Below the pieces are notes generated by a model. The model saw nothing but the letters and a program-made list of their open reading frames with translations. It did no database searches and was not told the DNA's origin. The position numbers and the translations under genes were made by a program. From Pseudotabrizicola sp051200875 (GTDB lineage: Bacteria > Pseudomonadota > Alphaproteobacteria > Rhodobacterales > Rhodobacteraceae): a stretch of DNA of 64,000 nucleotides. The DNA is taken from positions 3,038,001 through 3,102,000 of the forward strand of contig NZ_CP195191.1 in NCBI RefSeq assembly GCF_051200875.1, written 5' to 3'. This document shows positions 24,327-32,675 of the stretch, piece by piece; position 1 is the stretch's first letter; each line of letters opens with the position of its first letter.

Positions 24327-25301
24327 TTACAAGGTCAGGATCGTCTGGCCCGTCGTCTGACGGGCCTCCAGCGCCCGATGTGCCTCGGCCACCTGCTCCA
24401 GCGGGAAGCGCTGGTCGATCCTGATCTTCACCGCCCCGCTTTCCACCTTGTCGAACAATTCGCGCGCCATCTGCTGGCAGGTCGCATGGTCGGCGATATG
24501 GGTGAACAGGGTCTGCCGCGTGACCTTCAGCGACCCCTTTGCCGCCAAAATCCCCAGATCAAAGGGCGGCACCTTGCCACTGGCATTGCCAAAGGAAATC
24601 ATCATCCCGAACGGCTTGATGCAGTCCAGCGATCCGTCAAAGGTGTCTTTGCCCACCGAATCCATCACCACATCCACGCCCTTGCCGCCGGTGATCTCTT
24701 TCACGCGGGCCACGAAATCCTCGGTCCGATAGTTGATCACATGCGCCGCACCATGTTCCTTGGCCAAAGCGCATTTCTCATCCGACCCGGCGGTGCCGAT
24801 CAGGGTGATGCCTTCTGACTTTGCCCATTGGCAGGCGATCAGGCCAACGCCGCCTGCGGCGGCATGGAACAGCACTGTGTCGCCCTTCTTGATCGGGGTG
24901 GTGCGGCGGAACAGGTATTGCACCGTCAGACCCTTCAGCATCATGGCCGCGCCTTCGTCGAAGGAAATCGCGTCGGGCAGGGGGCAAACCTGCGCGGCGG
25001 GCATCACCCGCGCTTCGCAATAGGCCCCGGGCGGGGTCGCGGCATAGGCCACGCGGTCGCCTGCCTTGATATGGGTAACGCCTTCGCCGACGGCCTCAAC
25101 CACGCCGCTCGCCTCCATGCCAAGCGCGACGGGCAGGGTCATCGGGTAAAGTCCCGTCCGCTGATACACGTCGATAAAGTTCAGACCACAGGCGCGATGC
25201 GCGATGCGCACCTGCCCCGGCCCCGGTTCGCCGACCGGGCGATCAACCAGTTTCAACTGCTCTGGCCCGCCATGGGCCTCGATGATGATGGTGCGTGCCA
25301 T
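24327..25301 (-). CDS. NADPH:quinone oxidoreductase, zinc-independent MDR family
   Basis: 324 residues of the medium-chain dehydrogenase/reductase superfamily, QOR type. The N-terminal GroES-like domain (GPEQLKLVDRPVGEPGPGQV, NFIDVYQRTGLYP) lacks zinc ligands; the nucleotide-binding domain has AAAGGVGLIACQWAK and the quinone reductase stretch VIDSVGKDTFDGSLD-like VMDSVGKDTFDGSLD. It reduces quinones with NADPH in the cytoplasm. The start is ATG 25301 with a GGGAGAG site just upstream; a 27-codon longer frame is not supported. It lies in reverse orientation between the argH-linked lipoprotein and lysA. Confidence 0.9.
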   Translation of the reverse strand: MARTIIIEAHGGPEQLKLVDRPVGEPGPGQVRIAHRACGLNFIDVYQRTGLYPMTLPVALGMEASGVVEAVGEGVTHIKAGDRVAYAATPPGAYCEARVMPAAQVCPLPDAISFDEGAAMMLKGLTVQYLFRRTTPIKKGDTVLFHAAAGGVGLIACQWAKSEGITLIGTAGSDEKCALAKEHGAAHVINYRTEDFVARVKEITGGKGVDVVMDSVGKDTFDGSLDCIKPFGMMISFGNASGKVPPFDLGILAAKGSLKVTRQTLFTHIADHATCQQMARELFDKVESGAVKIRIDQRFPLEQVAEAHRALEARQTTGQTILTL

Positions 25302-25449
25302 GATACTCTCTCCCTTTTGGCCTGATCCTATGGCGCGCTGCGGCGATTTCCAGCCCTGAACGCCAGCACGCTTTGAAATCATGCAGCGCCTTGGCTAATG
25401 CCGCGCCAGACTGTATCAGGGCGAAAATCTGCTTCCGGGGGGCACTCGC

Positions 25450-26715
25450 ATGGACCATTTCCTTCACAAGGGCGGCATTCTTCACGCCGAGGGCGTGGCC
25501 ATTTCCGATATCGCCGCGCAGGTGGGCACGCCCTTCTACTGCTATTCGGCGGCAACGCTGACTCGCCACTTCACTCTTTTTTCCGAGGCGCTTTCCCCGC
25601 TGCCCCACCTTGTCTGCTTTGCGATCAAATCGCTGTCCAATGTGGCTGTCCTGAAGCTTTTGGGTGATCTGGGCGCCGGCATGGATGTGGTTTCGGGCGG
25701 GGAATATCTGCGGGCCAAGGCCGCGGGCGTGCCGGGCGACCGCATCGTGTTTTCTGGCGTCGGCAAAACGCGCGAAGAAATGCGGCTCGCACTGACCGGC
25801 GGCATCCGCCAGTTTAATGTCGAAAGCGAACCGGAACTGCGGGCGCTGTCCGAAGTCGCGACCGCGCTTGGCGTCACCGCCCCCATCGCGCTGCGTGTGA
25901 ACCCGGATGTCGATGCCAAGACGCATGAGAAAATCGCCACCGGCAAATCGGAAAACAAATTCGGTGTCCCCATCGCCAAGGCCCGCACTGTCTATGCCGA
26001 AGCGGCCAGCCTTCCGGGCATTGATGTGGTGGGCGTCGATGTGCATATCGGCAGCCAGTTGACCGACCTTGCCCCGTTTGAGGCCGCCTTCACCAAGGTC
26101 CGCGAACTGACGCTGCAATTGCGCGCCGATGGCCACAATATCCGCCGTCTCGACCTTGGTGGTGGCTTGGGCATTCCCTACACCCGCTCGAACGAGGCCC
26201 CGCCGCTGCCCACCGATTACGGTGCGATGATCCAGCGCGTGCTGGGCGATTTGGGGTGCGAGATCGAGATTGAACCCGGCCGCCTGATCTCGGGCAATTC
26301 GGGCATCCTCGTCTCCAAGGTGATCTATGTGAAAAACGGCGAAGGCCGCGATTTCCTGATCCTTGATGCGGCGATGAACGATCTGGTGCGCCCGTCGATG
26401 TATGGCGCGCATCACGATATCATCCCGGTCATCGAAGGTGCGCCGGGCGATCCGACCCAACCCTTTGATGTCGTGGGTCCGGTCTGCGAAACCGGCGATA
26501 CCTTTGCCAAGGGCCGTGACCTGCCCTTGGTGGCCGAAGGTGATCTGGTGGCCTTCCGCAGCGCCGGGGCCTATGGCGCAGTGATGGCCAGCGAATACAA
26601 CACCCGCCCCCTGATCCCGGAAGTTCTGGTGAAAGGGGATCACTTCGCTGTCATTCGCGCACGTCCCACCTTTGACGAAATCCTTTCCCGCGATACCATC
26701 CCCGAATGGCTGTGA
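25450..26715 (+). CDS. lysA: Diaminopimelate decarboxylase
   Basis: 421-residue PLP enzyme of fold III that decarboxylates meso-diaminopimelate to lysine. The PLP lysine lies in CFAIKSLSN near the start; the phosphate-binding glycine loop is LGGGLGIPY, EPGRLISGNSG binds the cofactor phosphate, and the catalytic Cys-Glu is in VVGPVCETGDTFAKGR. YGAVMASEYNTRP closes the active site of the partner subunit. It is followed 29 bases later by the TIGR02302 gene on the same strand. Confidence 0.96.
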   Translation: MDHFLHKGGILHAEGVAISDIAAQVGTPFYCYSAATLTRHFTLFSEALSPLPHLVCFAIKSLSNVAVLKLLGDLGAGMDVVSGGEYLRAKAAGVPGDRIVFSGVGKTREEMRLALTGGIRQFNVESEPELRALSEVATALGVTAPIALRVNPDVDAKTHEKIATGKSENKFGVPIAKARTVYAEAASLPGIDVVGVDVHIGSQLTDLAPFEAAFTKVRELTLQLRADGHNIRRLDLGGGLGIPYTRSNEAPPLPTDYGAMIQRVLGDLGCEIEIEPGRLISGNSGILVSKVIYVKNGEGRDFLILDAAMNDLVRPSMYGAHHDIIPVIEGAPGDPTQPFDVVGPVCETGDTFAKGRDLPLVAEGDLVAFRSAGAYGAVMASEYNTRPLIPEVLVKGDHFAVIRARPTFDEILSRDTIPEWL

Positions 26716-26744
26716 CGTACCGTCTGGCCAATTGAAAGGCTGGC

Positions 26745-29195
26745 ATGGCGCTCACTGATCCCTCGCAGGCGCTTGAACGCATCCGCATCCCGCTGCTTCT
26801 GACGCAGGCGGGCCTTTGGGCCGAGCGTCTGACGCGGGCCTTCTGGCCCCTGTCCAGCCTGATCATGGCCCTTTTCGCGGCCCTCGCCTTCGGTCTGCAA
26901 GACCACCTCTCGTTCAACCTACTCTGGATCGTTGGCCTTGCCACCATCGCGGCCCTTGCCGCGGCCCTTTTCCTTGGCCTCAGCCGGTTTCGCAAACCCA
27001 CAAGGGCCGAGGCGATGGTCCGCCTTGATTCGCGCCTGCCCGGTCGCCCTCTGGCCGCGCTGGCCGACCAACAGGTGATCGGCACCGGCGATCCGGCCTC
27101 GCTGGCCGTCTGGCGGGCGCATTTGCAGCGCATGGCTGACCGCGCCGCACAGGCCCGCGCCGTCGAACCCGATCTGCGTCTTTCCTCGCGTGATCCTTTC
27201 GCGCTCCGCTACGTCGCGCTGACCGCCTTTGTCATGGCACTCCTTTTCGGCTCGCTCTGGCGCGTCGCCTCGGTTTCTGCCCTTGCCCCCGGGGGCGCCA
27301 ATACCCTTGCCGCCGGTCCCACATGGGAAGGCTGGGCGCAGCCGCCCGCCTATACCGGCAAACCCACCTTCTACCTCAACGACATCACCGCCGAGTCCGT
27401 GGACCTGCCCGTTGGCACCCGCTTCCAGTTCCGTCTGTATGGCGAGGTCGGCGCGCTTACCCTCACGGAAACCGTCTCTGGCACCACGCCCGCGCCGAAC
27501 GATCCGCCAACTGTCGCGCATGACTTCACCCTCACCACCTCTGGCACGGTCAGCATCGACGGCCCCGGTGGCCGCAATTGGCAATTCATCGCCACCCCCG
27601 ATGCCCTGCCCACCATCACCGCCAGCGGCAGTTTGGGGCGCGAGGCCGATGGACGTTTCCGCCAGCCCTATTCAGCCACGGATGATTACGGCGTTGTCGC
27701 GGGCCATGTCACCATCACGCTGGACCTTGCCGCCATCGACCGCCGCTATGGCCTGACGGTCGATCCCGAACCGCAGGAACCCGTGGTTCTTGATCTGCCC
27801 ATGCCCGTCTCGGGCAATCGCGCCGATTTCACCGAGACGCTGATCGACGATCTGTCGAAACACGTCTTCGCCAATCTGCCCGTCACGCTTGTTTTCGCGG
27901 CCAGCGATGCCGCAGGCCAAGAGGGCCTGTCCCAACCCCATTCCATCACCCTTCCGGGCCGCCGCTTCTTTGACCCGCTGGCCGCCTCTATCATCGAGTT
28001 GCGCCGCGATCTTCTCTGGTCCCGTGTGAACGCCCCGCGCAGTGCGCAAATCCTGAAAGCCATCACCTATCGGCCCGAAGAATTCATCCGCAACGAACGC
28101 GCCTATCTGCGTCTGCGGGTGGTGATCCGCCAACTTGATTCCGTCGCCGAAACCATGACGGTCTCGCTGCGCGATGAAATTGCCGATGAGCTTTGGGAAA
28201 TCGCCCTTTTGGTGGAAGAAGGCGATCTCGCCAGCGCCTTTGAACGCCTGCAACGTGCCCAAGACCGTCTGGATGAGGCGATCCGCAACGGGGCCAGCCC
28301 AGAAGAGATTGAAGAACTGATGCAGGAAATGCGTCAGGCGCTGAACGATTACATGCGCGAATTGGCCGAAGAGGCGCAGCGCAACCCCGACAGCCAGATG
28401 TCCCAGAATATGGAAGGCATGCAGATGTCGGGCGACCAGCTTCAGCAGATGCTGGATGAATTGCAAAAGCTGATGGAAGAAGGCCGCATGGCCGAGGCGC
28501 AAGAGCTGATGGAAATGCTGCGTCAGCTCATGGAAAACATGCAGGTGACCCAAGGCCAAGGCGGTCAGGGCCAAGGTCAGGGCAATCAGGCCATGCGCGA
28601 TCTGGGCGAAACCCTGCGGGATCAGCAAGACCTTTCTGACGATGCCTATCGCGACATGCAGGAAGGCCAGCAAGGGCAGGGTCAGCCGAATGGCGATGAC
28701 CTTTCCCAGCGTCAGGGCGAATTGCGCGACCGTCTGGGCGAACTGGGGCAGGGTCAGCTTCCGGGCGATGGCTCAGAGCAAGGTGAGGCCGCGCGCCGCG
28801 AACTGGATCGAGCAGGCCGCGCCATGCGCGAGGCCGAAGAGGCCCTGCGCGACGGCGATCTTCCCGGTGCGCTGGACCGTCAGGCCGAGGCGATCGAGGC
28901 CCTGCGCGAAGGCATGCGGAACATGGGCGAAGCCTTGGCCGAAGAACAGCGCCAGCCGGGGGACAATCAGCAGGGCCAGAATCAGGGCGGCACAGACCCG
29001 AACAGCCAGCGTGATCCGCTAGGCCGCGAGCCGGGGGATTCGGCCCGCATCGGGTCTGACCGCAACATGCTTCAGGGCGAAGATGTTTACCGTCGCGCCG
29101 AAGAACTTCTGGACGAAATCCGCCGCCGCACCGGCGACCAGTCCCGGCCCGAGACCGAGCGCGACTACCTCAAGCGTCTGCTCGACATGTTCTAA
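26745..29195 (+). CDS. TIGR02302/DUF4175 membrane protein with glutamine-rich tail
   Basis: 816 residues. Two membrane helices near the N-terminus (SLIMALFAALAFGL and LLWIVGLATIAALAAALFLGL) and a third near residue 165 (YVALTAFVMALLFGSLW) precede an Ig-like periplasmic portion. From about residue 470 the chain becomes helical and then low-complexity: repeated MQMSGDQLQQML, GQGGQGQGQGNQ and NQQGQNQGG segments, rich in Gln, Met, Gly and Glu. This is the hallmark of the alphaproteobacterial TIGR02302 family, whose function is unknown; an envelope role is inferred. It follows lysA by 29 bases and ends at a strong terminator. Confidence 0.88.
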   Translation: MALTDPSQALERIRIPLLLTQAGLWAERLTRAFWPLSSLIMALFAALAFGLQDHLSFNLLWIVGLATIAALAAALFLGLSRFRKPTRAEAMVRLDSRLPGRPLAALADQQVIGTGDPASLAVWRAHLQRMADRAAQARAVEPDLRLSSRDPFALRYVALTAFVMALLFGSLWRVASVSALAPGGANTLAAGPTWEGWAQPPAYTGKPTFYLNDITAESVDLPVGTRFQFRLYGEVGALTLTETVSGTTPAPNDPPTVAHDFTLTTSGTVSIDGPGGRNWQFIATPDALPTITASGSLGREADGRFRQPYSATDDYGVVAGHVTITLDLAAIDRRYGLTVDPEPQEPVVLDLPMPVSGNRADFTETLIDDLSKHVFANLPVTLVFAASDAAGQEGLSQPHSITLPGRRFFDPLAASIIELRRDLLWSRVNAPRSAQILKAITYRPEEFIRNERAYLRLRVVIRQLDSVAETMTVSLRDEIADELWEIALLVEEGDLASAFERLQRAQDRLDEAIRNGASPEEIEELMQEMRQALNDYMRELAEEAQRNPDSQMSQNMEGMQMSGDQLQQMLDELQKLMEEGRMAEAQELMEMLRQLMENMQVTQGQGGQGQGQGNQAMRDLGETLRDQQDLSDDAYRDMQEGQQGQGQPNGDDLSQRQGELRDRLGELGQGQLPGDGSEQGEAARRELDRAGRAMREAEEALRDGDLPGALDRQAEAIEALREGMRNMGEALAEEQRQPGDNQQGQNQGGTDPNSQRDPLGREPGDSARIGSDRNMLQGEDVYRRAEELLDEIRRRTGDQSRPETERDYLKRLLDMF

Positions 29196-29197
29196 GG

Positions 29198-29231
29198 AAA
29201 AGGCCCGTCCGACTGCCGGAGCGGGCCTTTT
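29198..29231 (+). terminator. Terminator of the lysA-TIGR02302 unit
   Basis: Ten-bp stem AAAAGGCCCG / CGGGCCTTTT, with a 14-base loop, beginning 3 bases after the stop codon and ending in TTTT. Confidence 0.8.
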
Positions 29232-29290
29232 CATTGGCGCAGATCGTGTTGCGGGACTGTGCCCACGGAAAGCACACGGGAAAACTACGG

Positions 29291-29320
29291 AAAAACCACG
29301 GTTTCAACACCGTGGTTTTT
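29291..29320. terminator. Bidirectional terminator between convergent units
   Basis: Perfect 11-bp stem AAAAACCACGG / CCGTGGTTTTT with an 8-base loop; U tracts exist in both directions. It lies 16 bases after the end of the ABC ATPase gene (minus) and 95 bases after the TIGR02302 gene (plus). Confidence 0.85.
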
Positions 29321-29335
29321 TGCGTTTTCAATGGG

Positions 29336-30391
29336 TCAGCGGATGCGCTTTTCCGTCTTGGCGTCAAACGCCATGACATGCGCGGGGTCAAAACTGATCC
29401 CCACCTTCTCGCCCATCTTAACCCTTGGGTCTTCGCGCGATTCGATGATCAGCTTTTCGCCCGAAGGCGCGGTGACATGGATATAGCTCACCCCACCAAG
29501 CGCCTCGGTCACTTCCACCGTATGGGTGTCACCTGCGGCCAGCGTCAGGTGCTGTGGCCGCAGCCCAAGGATCACTTCGCTGCCTGCGCCCGGCAGCTTT
29601 GCCGAAACCGTGACAGTGCCGCCAACCCCTTGGCAGAAAACGCCATTTTCCTCAACCTTGCCCGCCATGAAGTTCATCGACGGGCTGCCGATAAAGCCCG
29701 CGACGAACTTGTTGTCGGGGTCGTGGTACAGGTCCAGCGGCGCACCCACCTGCTCCACGCGACCAGCGCGCAGCACCACGATCTTGTCGGCCAAGGTCAT
29801 GGCCTCAACCTGATCATGCGTGACGTAAATCATCGTCGCGCCAATCTCGCGGTGCAGACGGGCGATTTCCACCCGCATCTCCACCCGCAATTCGGCATCA
29901 AGGTTCGACAGCGGTTCGTCGAACAGAAAAACCTCCGGCCCCCGAACAATCGCCCGCCCAATCGCCACCCGTTGTCTTTGGCCCCCGGAAAGCGCCTTGG
30001 GCTTTCGGCTAAGGTATTCATCCAGCTTAAGAATTCGGCTGGCTTCCTTGACCTTTGCGTCGATTTCCGCCTTTGGGTGGCCGGTCATTTTCAGACCAAA
30101 GCCCATGTTTTCGGCCACCGTCATATGCGGATACAGCGCATAGGTCTGGAACACCATCGCCACCCCACGCTCGGCCGGATCGGCCTTGGTGACATCGCGC
30201 GACCCGATGCTGATCTTGCCGTCACTGGTTTCCTCCAGCCCCGCAACCATCCGCAAAAGCGTGGATTTCCCGCATCCGGAAGGCCCGACAAACACGCAAA
30301 ACTCGCCGTCCTTGATGTCCAGATCGACCCCATGGATTACCTGCACATCGCCATAGCGTTTAACGACCCGGTTTAGCGTCACACCTGTCAT
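29336..30391 (-). CDS. Sugar ABC transporter ATP-binding protein (UgpC/MsmK type)
   Basis: 351-residue ATPase that powers a carbohydrate importer. Walker A GPSGCGKST, signature LSGGQRQRVAIGRA, Walker B VFLFDEPLSNLD and the switch His in VTHDQVEAM are present; the C-terminal TOBE/OB region (about residues 240-351) marks the CUT1 family. The start is ATG 30391 with GGGAGG 7 bases ahead; an upstream 68-codon extension runs through the iclR end and is not supported. It lies 26 bases after the IclR regulator gene on the same strand, divergent from the binding protein and permeases at 31309, which lack their own ATPase, so it very probably serves them. Confidence 0.92.
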   Translation of the reverse strand: MTGVTLNRVVKRYGDVQVIHGVDLDIKDGEFCVFVGPSGCGKSTLLRMVAGLEETSDGKISIGSRDVTKADPAERGVAMVFQTYALYPHMTVAENMGFGLKMTGHPKAEIDAKVKEASRILKLDEYLSRKPKALSGGQRQRVAIGRAIVRGPEVFLFDEPLSNLDAELRVEMRVEIARLHREIGATMIYVTHDQVEAMTLADKIVVLRAGRVEQVGAPLDLYHDPDNKFVAGFIGSPSMNFMAGKVEENGVFCQGVGGTVTVSAKLPGAGSEVILGLRPQHLTLAAGDTHTVEVTEALGGVSYIHVTAPSGEKLIIESREDPRVKMGEKVGISFDPAHVMAFDAKTEKRIR

Positions 30392-30417
30392 GTCTTCCTC
30401 CCTTGGCCAATCGGCCC

Positions 30418-31203
30418 TTATCTGGTCTCGGGAAAGCGCCAGCTTTCCGCATCGGCGGCGATATGTGCCGCTATGTCCTTGATTTTGTCTGATTGTTCTT
30501 CCAGCGCCGTCAGGCTGGCGCGCGATGTGGTCGAGGTGACAGAGATTGCGCCCAAGACCCTTCCGGCCTTTGTCAGGATCGGCACTGCACAACAAATAAT
30601 GCCCGGTTCATGCTCTTCCCGGTCAAAGGCGTGACCGCGTTTTCGGATCTCGACAAGCTCGGCCCGCAAGGCTTCAGGGCTTGCAAGCGTGTGCGGGGTA
30701 TGGCGGAAAAAGCTTTGGCGGGCGATGGCGGCCGCCAACTGATCTTCGGGCAAAAAGGCCAGCATCGCCTTGCCAACACCCGTACAATAGGCCGGCCCCA
30801 CTTTCCCCGCCTGCGCGAACATGTCGACGGGCTTGGTCGCATTGCGTTTGTCCACATACAGAACCTGCCCGGAATCAAGCTGGGCAAGGTGAACCGTCTC
30901 GCCCGTCGTTTTGGCCAGCGAATCAATCCAAGGTCGCGCAATCGGCGCCAGAGATGACTGTGCCCAAGCCGAATGGGCCAACCGAACCAGCCGCATTCCA
31001 GGCGTGTATGTCCCGGTATCGGGGTCCAGTTGCAGCATCCCCTGATGGGTCAGGGTTTGCAGAAATCTGTAAAGCGTAGCCTTGGGATAGGGTGATTTTT
31101 CCAGCAATTCCGAGAACCGGACAGGGCGGCCGTGAATGGCGACCATGTCCAGAACGTCAAGCGCCTTGCCAACCGTCCCATCGCCTTGTCCCTCTGCCGC
31201 CAC
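30418..31203 (-). CDS. IclR-family transcriptional regulator of the galactoside locus
   Basis: 261 residues: an N-terminal winged helix-turn-helix (TVGKALDVLDMVAIHG, then KATLYRFLQTLTHQGML) and the IclR effector domain (AYCTGVGKAMLAFLPE, CAVPILTKAGRVLGAISVT). Such proteins bind small metabolites and repress or activate neighbouring catabolic genes. The start is GTG 31203, because GGGAGG sits 6 bases upstream of it; a TTG at 31269 without a ribosome site would add 22 residues. It is transcribed away from the transport-hydrolase operon, and its start region overlaps that operon's promoter. A galactose-derived effector is inferred from context. Confidence 0.88.
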   Translation of the reverse strand: MAAEGQGDGTVGKALDVLDMVAIHGRPVRFSELLEKSPYPKATLYRFLQTLTHQGMLQLDPDTGTYTPGMRLVRLAHSAWAQSSLAPIARPWIDSLAKTTGETVHLAQLDSGQVLYVDKRNATKPVDMFAQAGKVGPAYCTGVGKAMLAFLPEDQLAAAIARQSFFRHTPHTLASPEALRAELVEIRKRGHAFDREEHEPGIICCAVPILTKAGRVLGAISVTSTTSRASLTALEEQSDKIKDIAAHIAADAESWRFPETR

Positions 31204-31227
31204 AATCGTCCTCCCGACACTGCGCTG

Positions 31228-31256
31228 TTGACAGCCATAACAATAGCGGACATAGT
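31228..31256 (+). promoter_or_regulatory. Sigma-70-type promoter of the galactoside operon
   Basis: A perfect -35 TTGACA (31228-31233) is followed 17 bases later by CATAGT (31251-31256), four of six to the -10 consensus. Transcription would begin near 31263, about 45 bases before the binding-protein start. Confidence 0.55.
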
Positions 31257-31275
31257 TTTCAATATTCAAGACTAA

Positions 31276-31292
31276 GTTTCACATAATGGAAC
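31276..31292. promoter_or_regulatory. Candidate IclR operator
   Basis: Imperfect palindrome GTTTC-acataat-GGAAC just downstream of the predicted start site and 17 bases before the binding-protein start. IclR-family sites are often short palindromes of this size. One arm position is mismatched, so this is tentative. Confidence 0.3.
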
Positions 31293-31308
31293 CAAACGGG
31301 AGGAAACC

Positions 31309-32553
31309 ATGGTCCATACAAAGAAAGGGGCAGCTGTCCTCGTCGCAGCGCTTTTGCTGTCGACCGCAGCGTCCGCGGAACAGCGCGTTCTGAAGTACAA
31401 CGCCGACTACGATCCAATTCCGCTGGCCGCGATGGAAGCGCTGATTGCTGACTTCGAAGCCGCAAACCCCGATATCGACGTTCAGCTGAACAATTTCGAT
31501 CACGAAGGCTACAAGACCGCGATCCGCAACTTCCTGACCGCGGACGCACCTGATCTGGCGAACTGGTATGCCGGGAACCGGATGGCTCCCTTTGTCGCCG
31601 CTGGTCAGTTCATGGACGTGACCGATGTCTGGGAAGCCAATGGCCTGAACGATGCCTTGGGTTCGGCTGCTGCTTCGATGACCATCGACGGCAAAAAGTG
31701 GGGCGTCCCCTACACCTACTATCAGTGGGGCATCTACTATAACCGCGACGCTTACAAAGCGGCTGGCGTTGATCTGCCGGGCGAAGGTGGCGTGACCTGG
31801 GATCAGTTCGTTGCGAACTGCGAAAAGTTCAAAGCCGCTGGCATCGACTGCCTAACCACCGGTACAAAGGCTCTGTGGCCTGGGGCAGGCATCTTCGACT
31901 ACATGTCGCTGCGCACCAATGGCTATGAATGGCACATGGACCTGACCGCCGGTAAGGTGGAATGGACCAGCGAAGAAACCCGCAAGGTCTTTGCAGAATG
32001 GGCCAAGGTTCAGCCCTACATCACCGCCAACCACGCGGCGATCGACTGGCAGGACGCTGCAGCGCTTCTGGTTCAGGGCAAGGCCGCCCACTACGTCATG
32101 GGTAACTTCGCCGTTGGCGTCTTCAAAGAAGGCGGCATGACCAACGACAACCTCGGCTTCATGGTCTTCCCGGAAATCACCGCCGGCCTGCCGCGCGCCG
32201 AAGAAGCCCCGACCGACACCATCCACATTCCGGCTGGTGCCAAGAACGTTGACGATGCGAAGAAATTCCTCGCCTTCGTGGCCTCGGCGGATGCCCAGAC
32301 CAAGCTGAACGCCGCCATCGGCCAGCTGCCCACCAACAAGAACTCGACCGTTGCCGCCGATGACCCGTTCATCTCGGCAGGTTTCGCCAGCCTGTCGAAC
32401 GCCTATGCGCTGGCCCAGTTCTTCGACCGTGACGCACCTGCTGAAATGGCAAAGGCTGGTATGGAAGGCTTCCAGGAATTCATGGTCAAGCCGGAAAACC
32501 TGGATGCGATCCTCGAGCGTCTCGAGAAAGCACGTCAGAAGATCTACAAGTGA
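31309..32553 (+). CDS. Carbohydrate ABC transporter solute-binding protein
   Basis: 414 residues, periplasmic binding protein of the CUT1 importer. The signal peptide is MVHTKKGAAVLVAALLLSTA with cleavage near SASAEQ-like TAASAEQ. The mature part has the family-1 extracellular sugar-binding fold: IADFEAANPDIDVQLNNFDH at the start, WGVPYTYYQWGIYYNRDAY in the hinge region and AAHYVMGNFAVGVFK later. A GGGAGGAAACC ribosome site precedes the ATG. It is the first gene of the operon, and a strong hairpin separates it from the permeases, as is usual where the binding protein is made in excess. A galactoside ligand is inferred from the hydrolases downstream. Confidence 0.92.
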   Translation: MVHTKKGAAVLVAALLLSTAASAEQRVLKYNADYDPIPLAAMEALIADFEAANPDIDVQLNNFDHEGYKTAIRNFLTADAPDLANWYAGNRMAPFVAAGQFMDVTDVWEANGLNDALGSAAASMTIDGKKWGVPYTYYQWGIYYNRDAYKAAGVDLPGEGGVTWDQFVANCEKFKAAGIDCLTTGTKALWPGAGIFDYMSLRTNGYEWHMDLTAGKVEWTSEETRKVFAEWAKVQPYITANHAAIDWQDAAALLVQGKAAHYVMGNFAVGVFKEGGMTNDNLGFMVFPEITAGLPRAEEAPTDTIHIPAGAKNVDDAKKFLAFVASADAQTKLNAAIGQLPTNKNSTVAADDPFISAGFASLSNAYALAQFFDRDAPAEMAKAGMEGFQEFMVKPENLDAILERLEKARQKIYK

Positions 32554-32599
32554 TCTGACATCTGCCGGTGCGGCACCCTCCCGTCGCCCCGGCTCTTTT

Positions 32600-32636
32600 G
32601 CCCCGCGAGCGCCCGTCGCAGGTGCCGCGGGGCTTT
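32600..32636 (+). terminator. Intercistronic hairpin after the binding-protein gene
   Basis: Perfect 8-bp outer stem GCCCCGCG / CGCGGGGC (32600-32607 with 32626-32633) with five further inner pairs including one G-U, followed by TTT. The weak U tract suggests partial termination or 3' protection of the upstream mRNA, which would raise binding-protein over permease output. Confidence 0.6.
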
Positions 32637-32675
32637 AGCTCCGACCTTCCGCAAAGCCCACAGAAGGATTGCGCC

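Noticed and set aside
25243..26643. 466-codon minus-strand frame antisense to lysA
   Set aside because: It mirrors the lysA coding region, shows no family features, and lysA is unmistakable; high-GC genes often leave long open antisense frames.
29234..30376. 380-codon plus-strand frame over the ABC ATPase gene
   Set aside because: Begins inside the bidirectional terminator region and mirrors a typical ATPase; composition is that of an antisense frame.
31204..31269. TTG start for the IclR regulator at 31269
   Set aside because: No ribosome site there, and the segment overlaps the promoter; GTG 31203 has GGGAGG 6 bases ahead.
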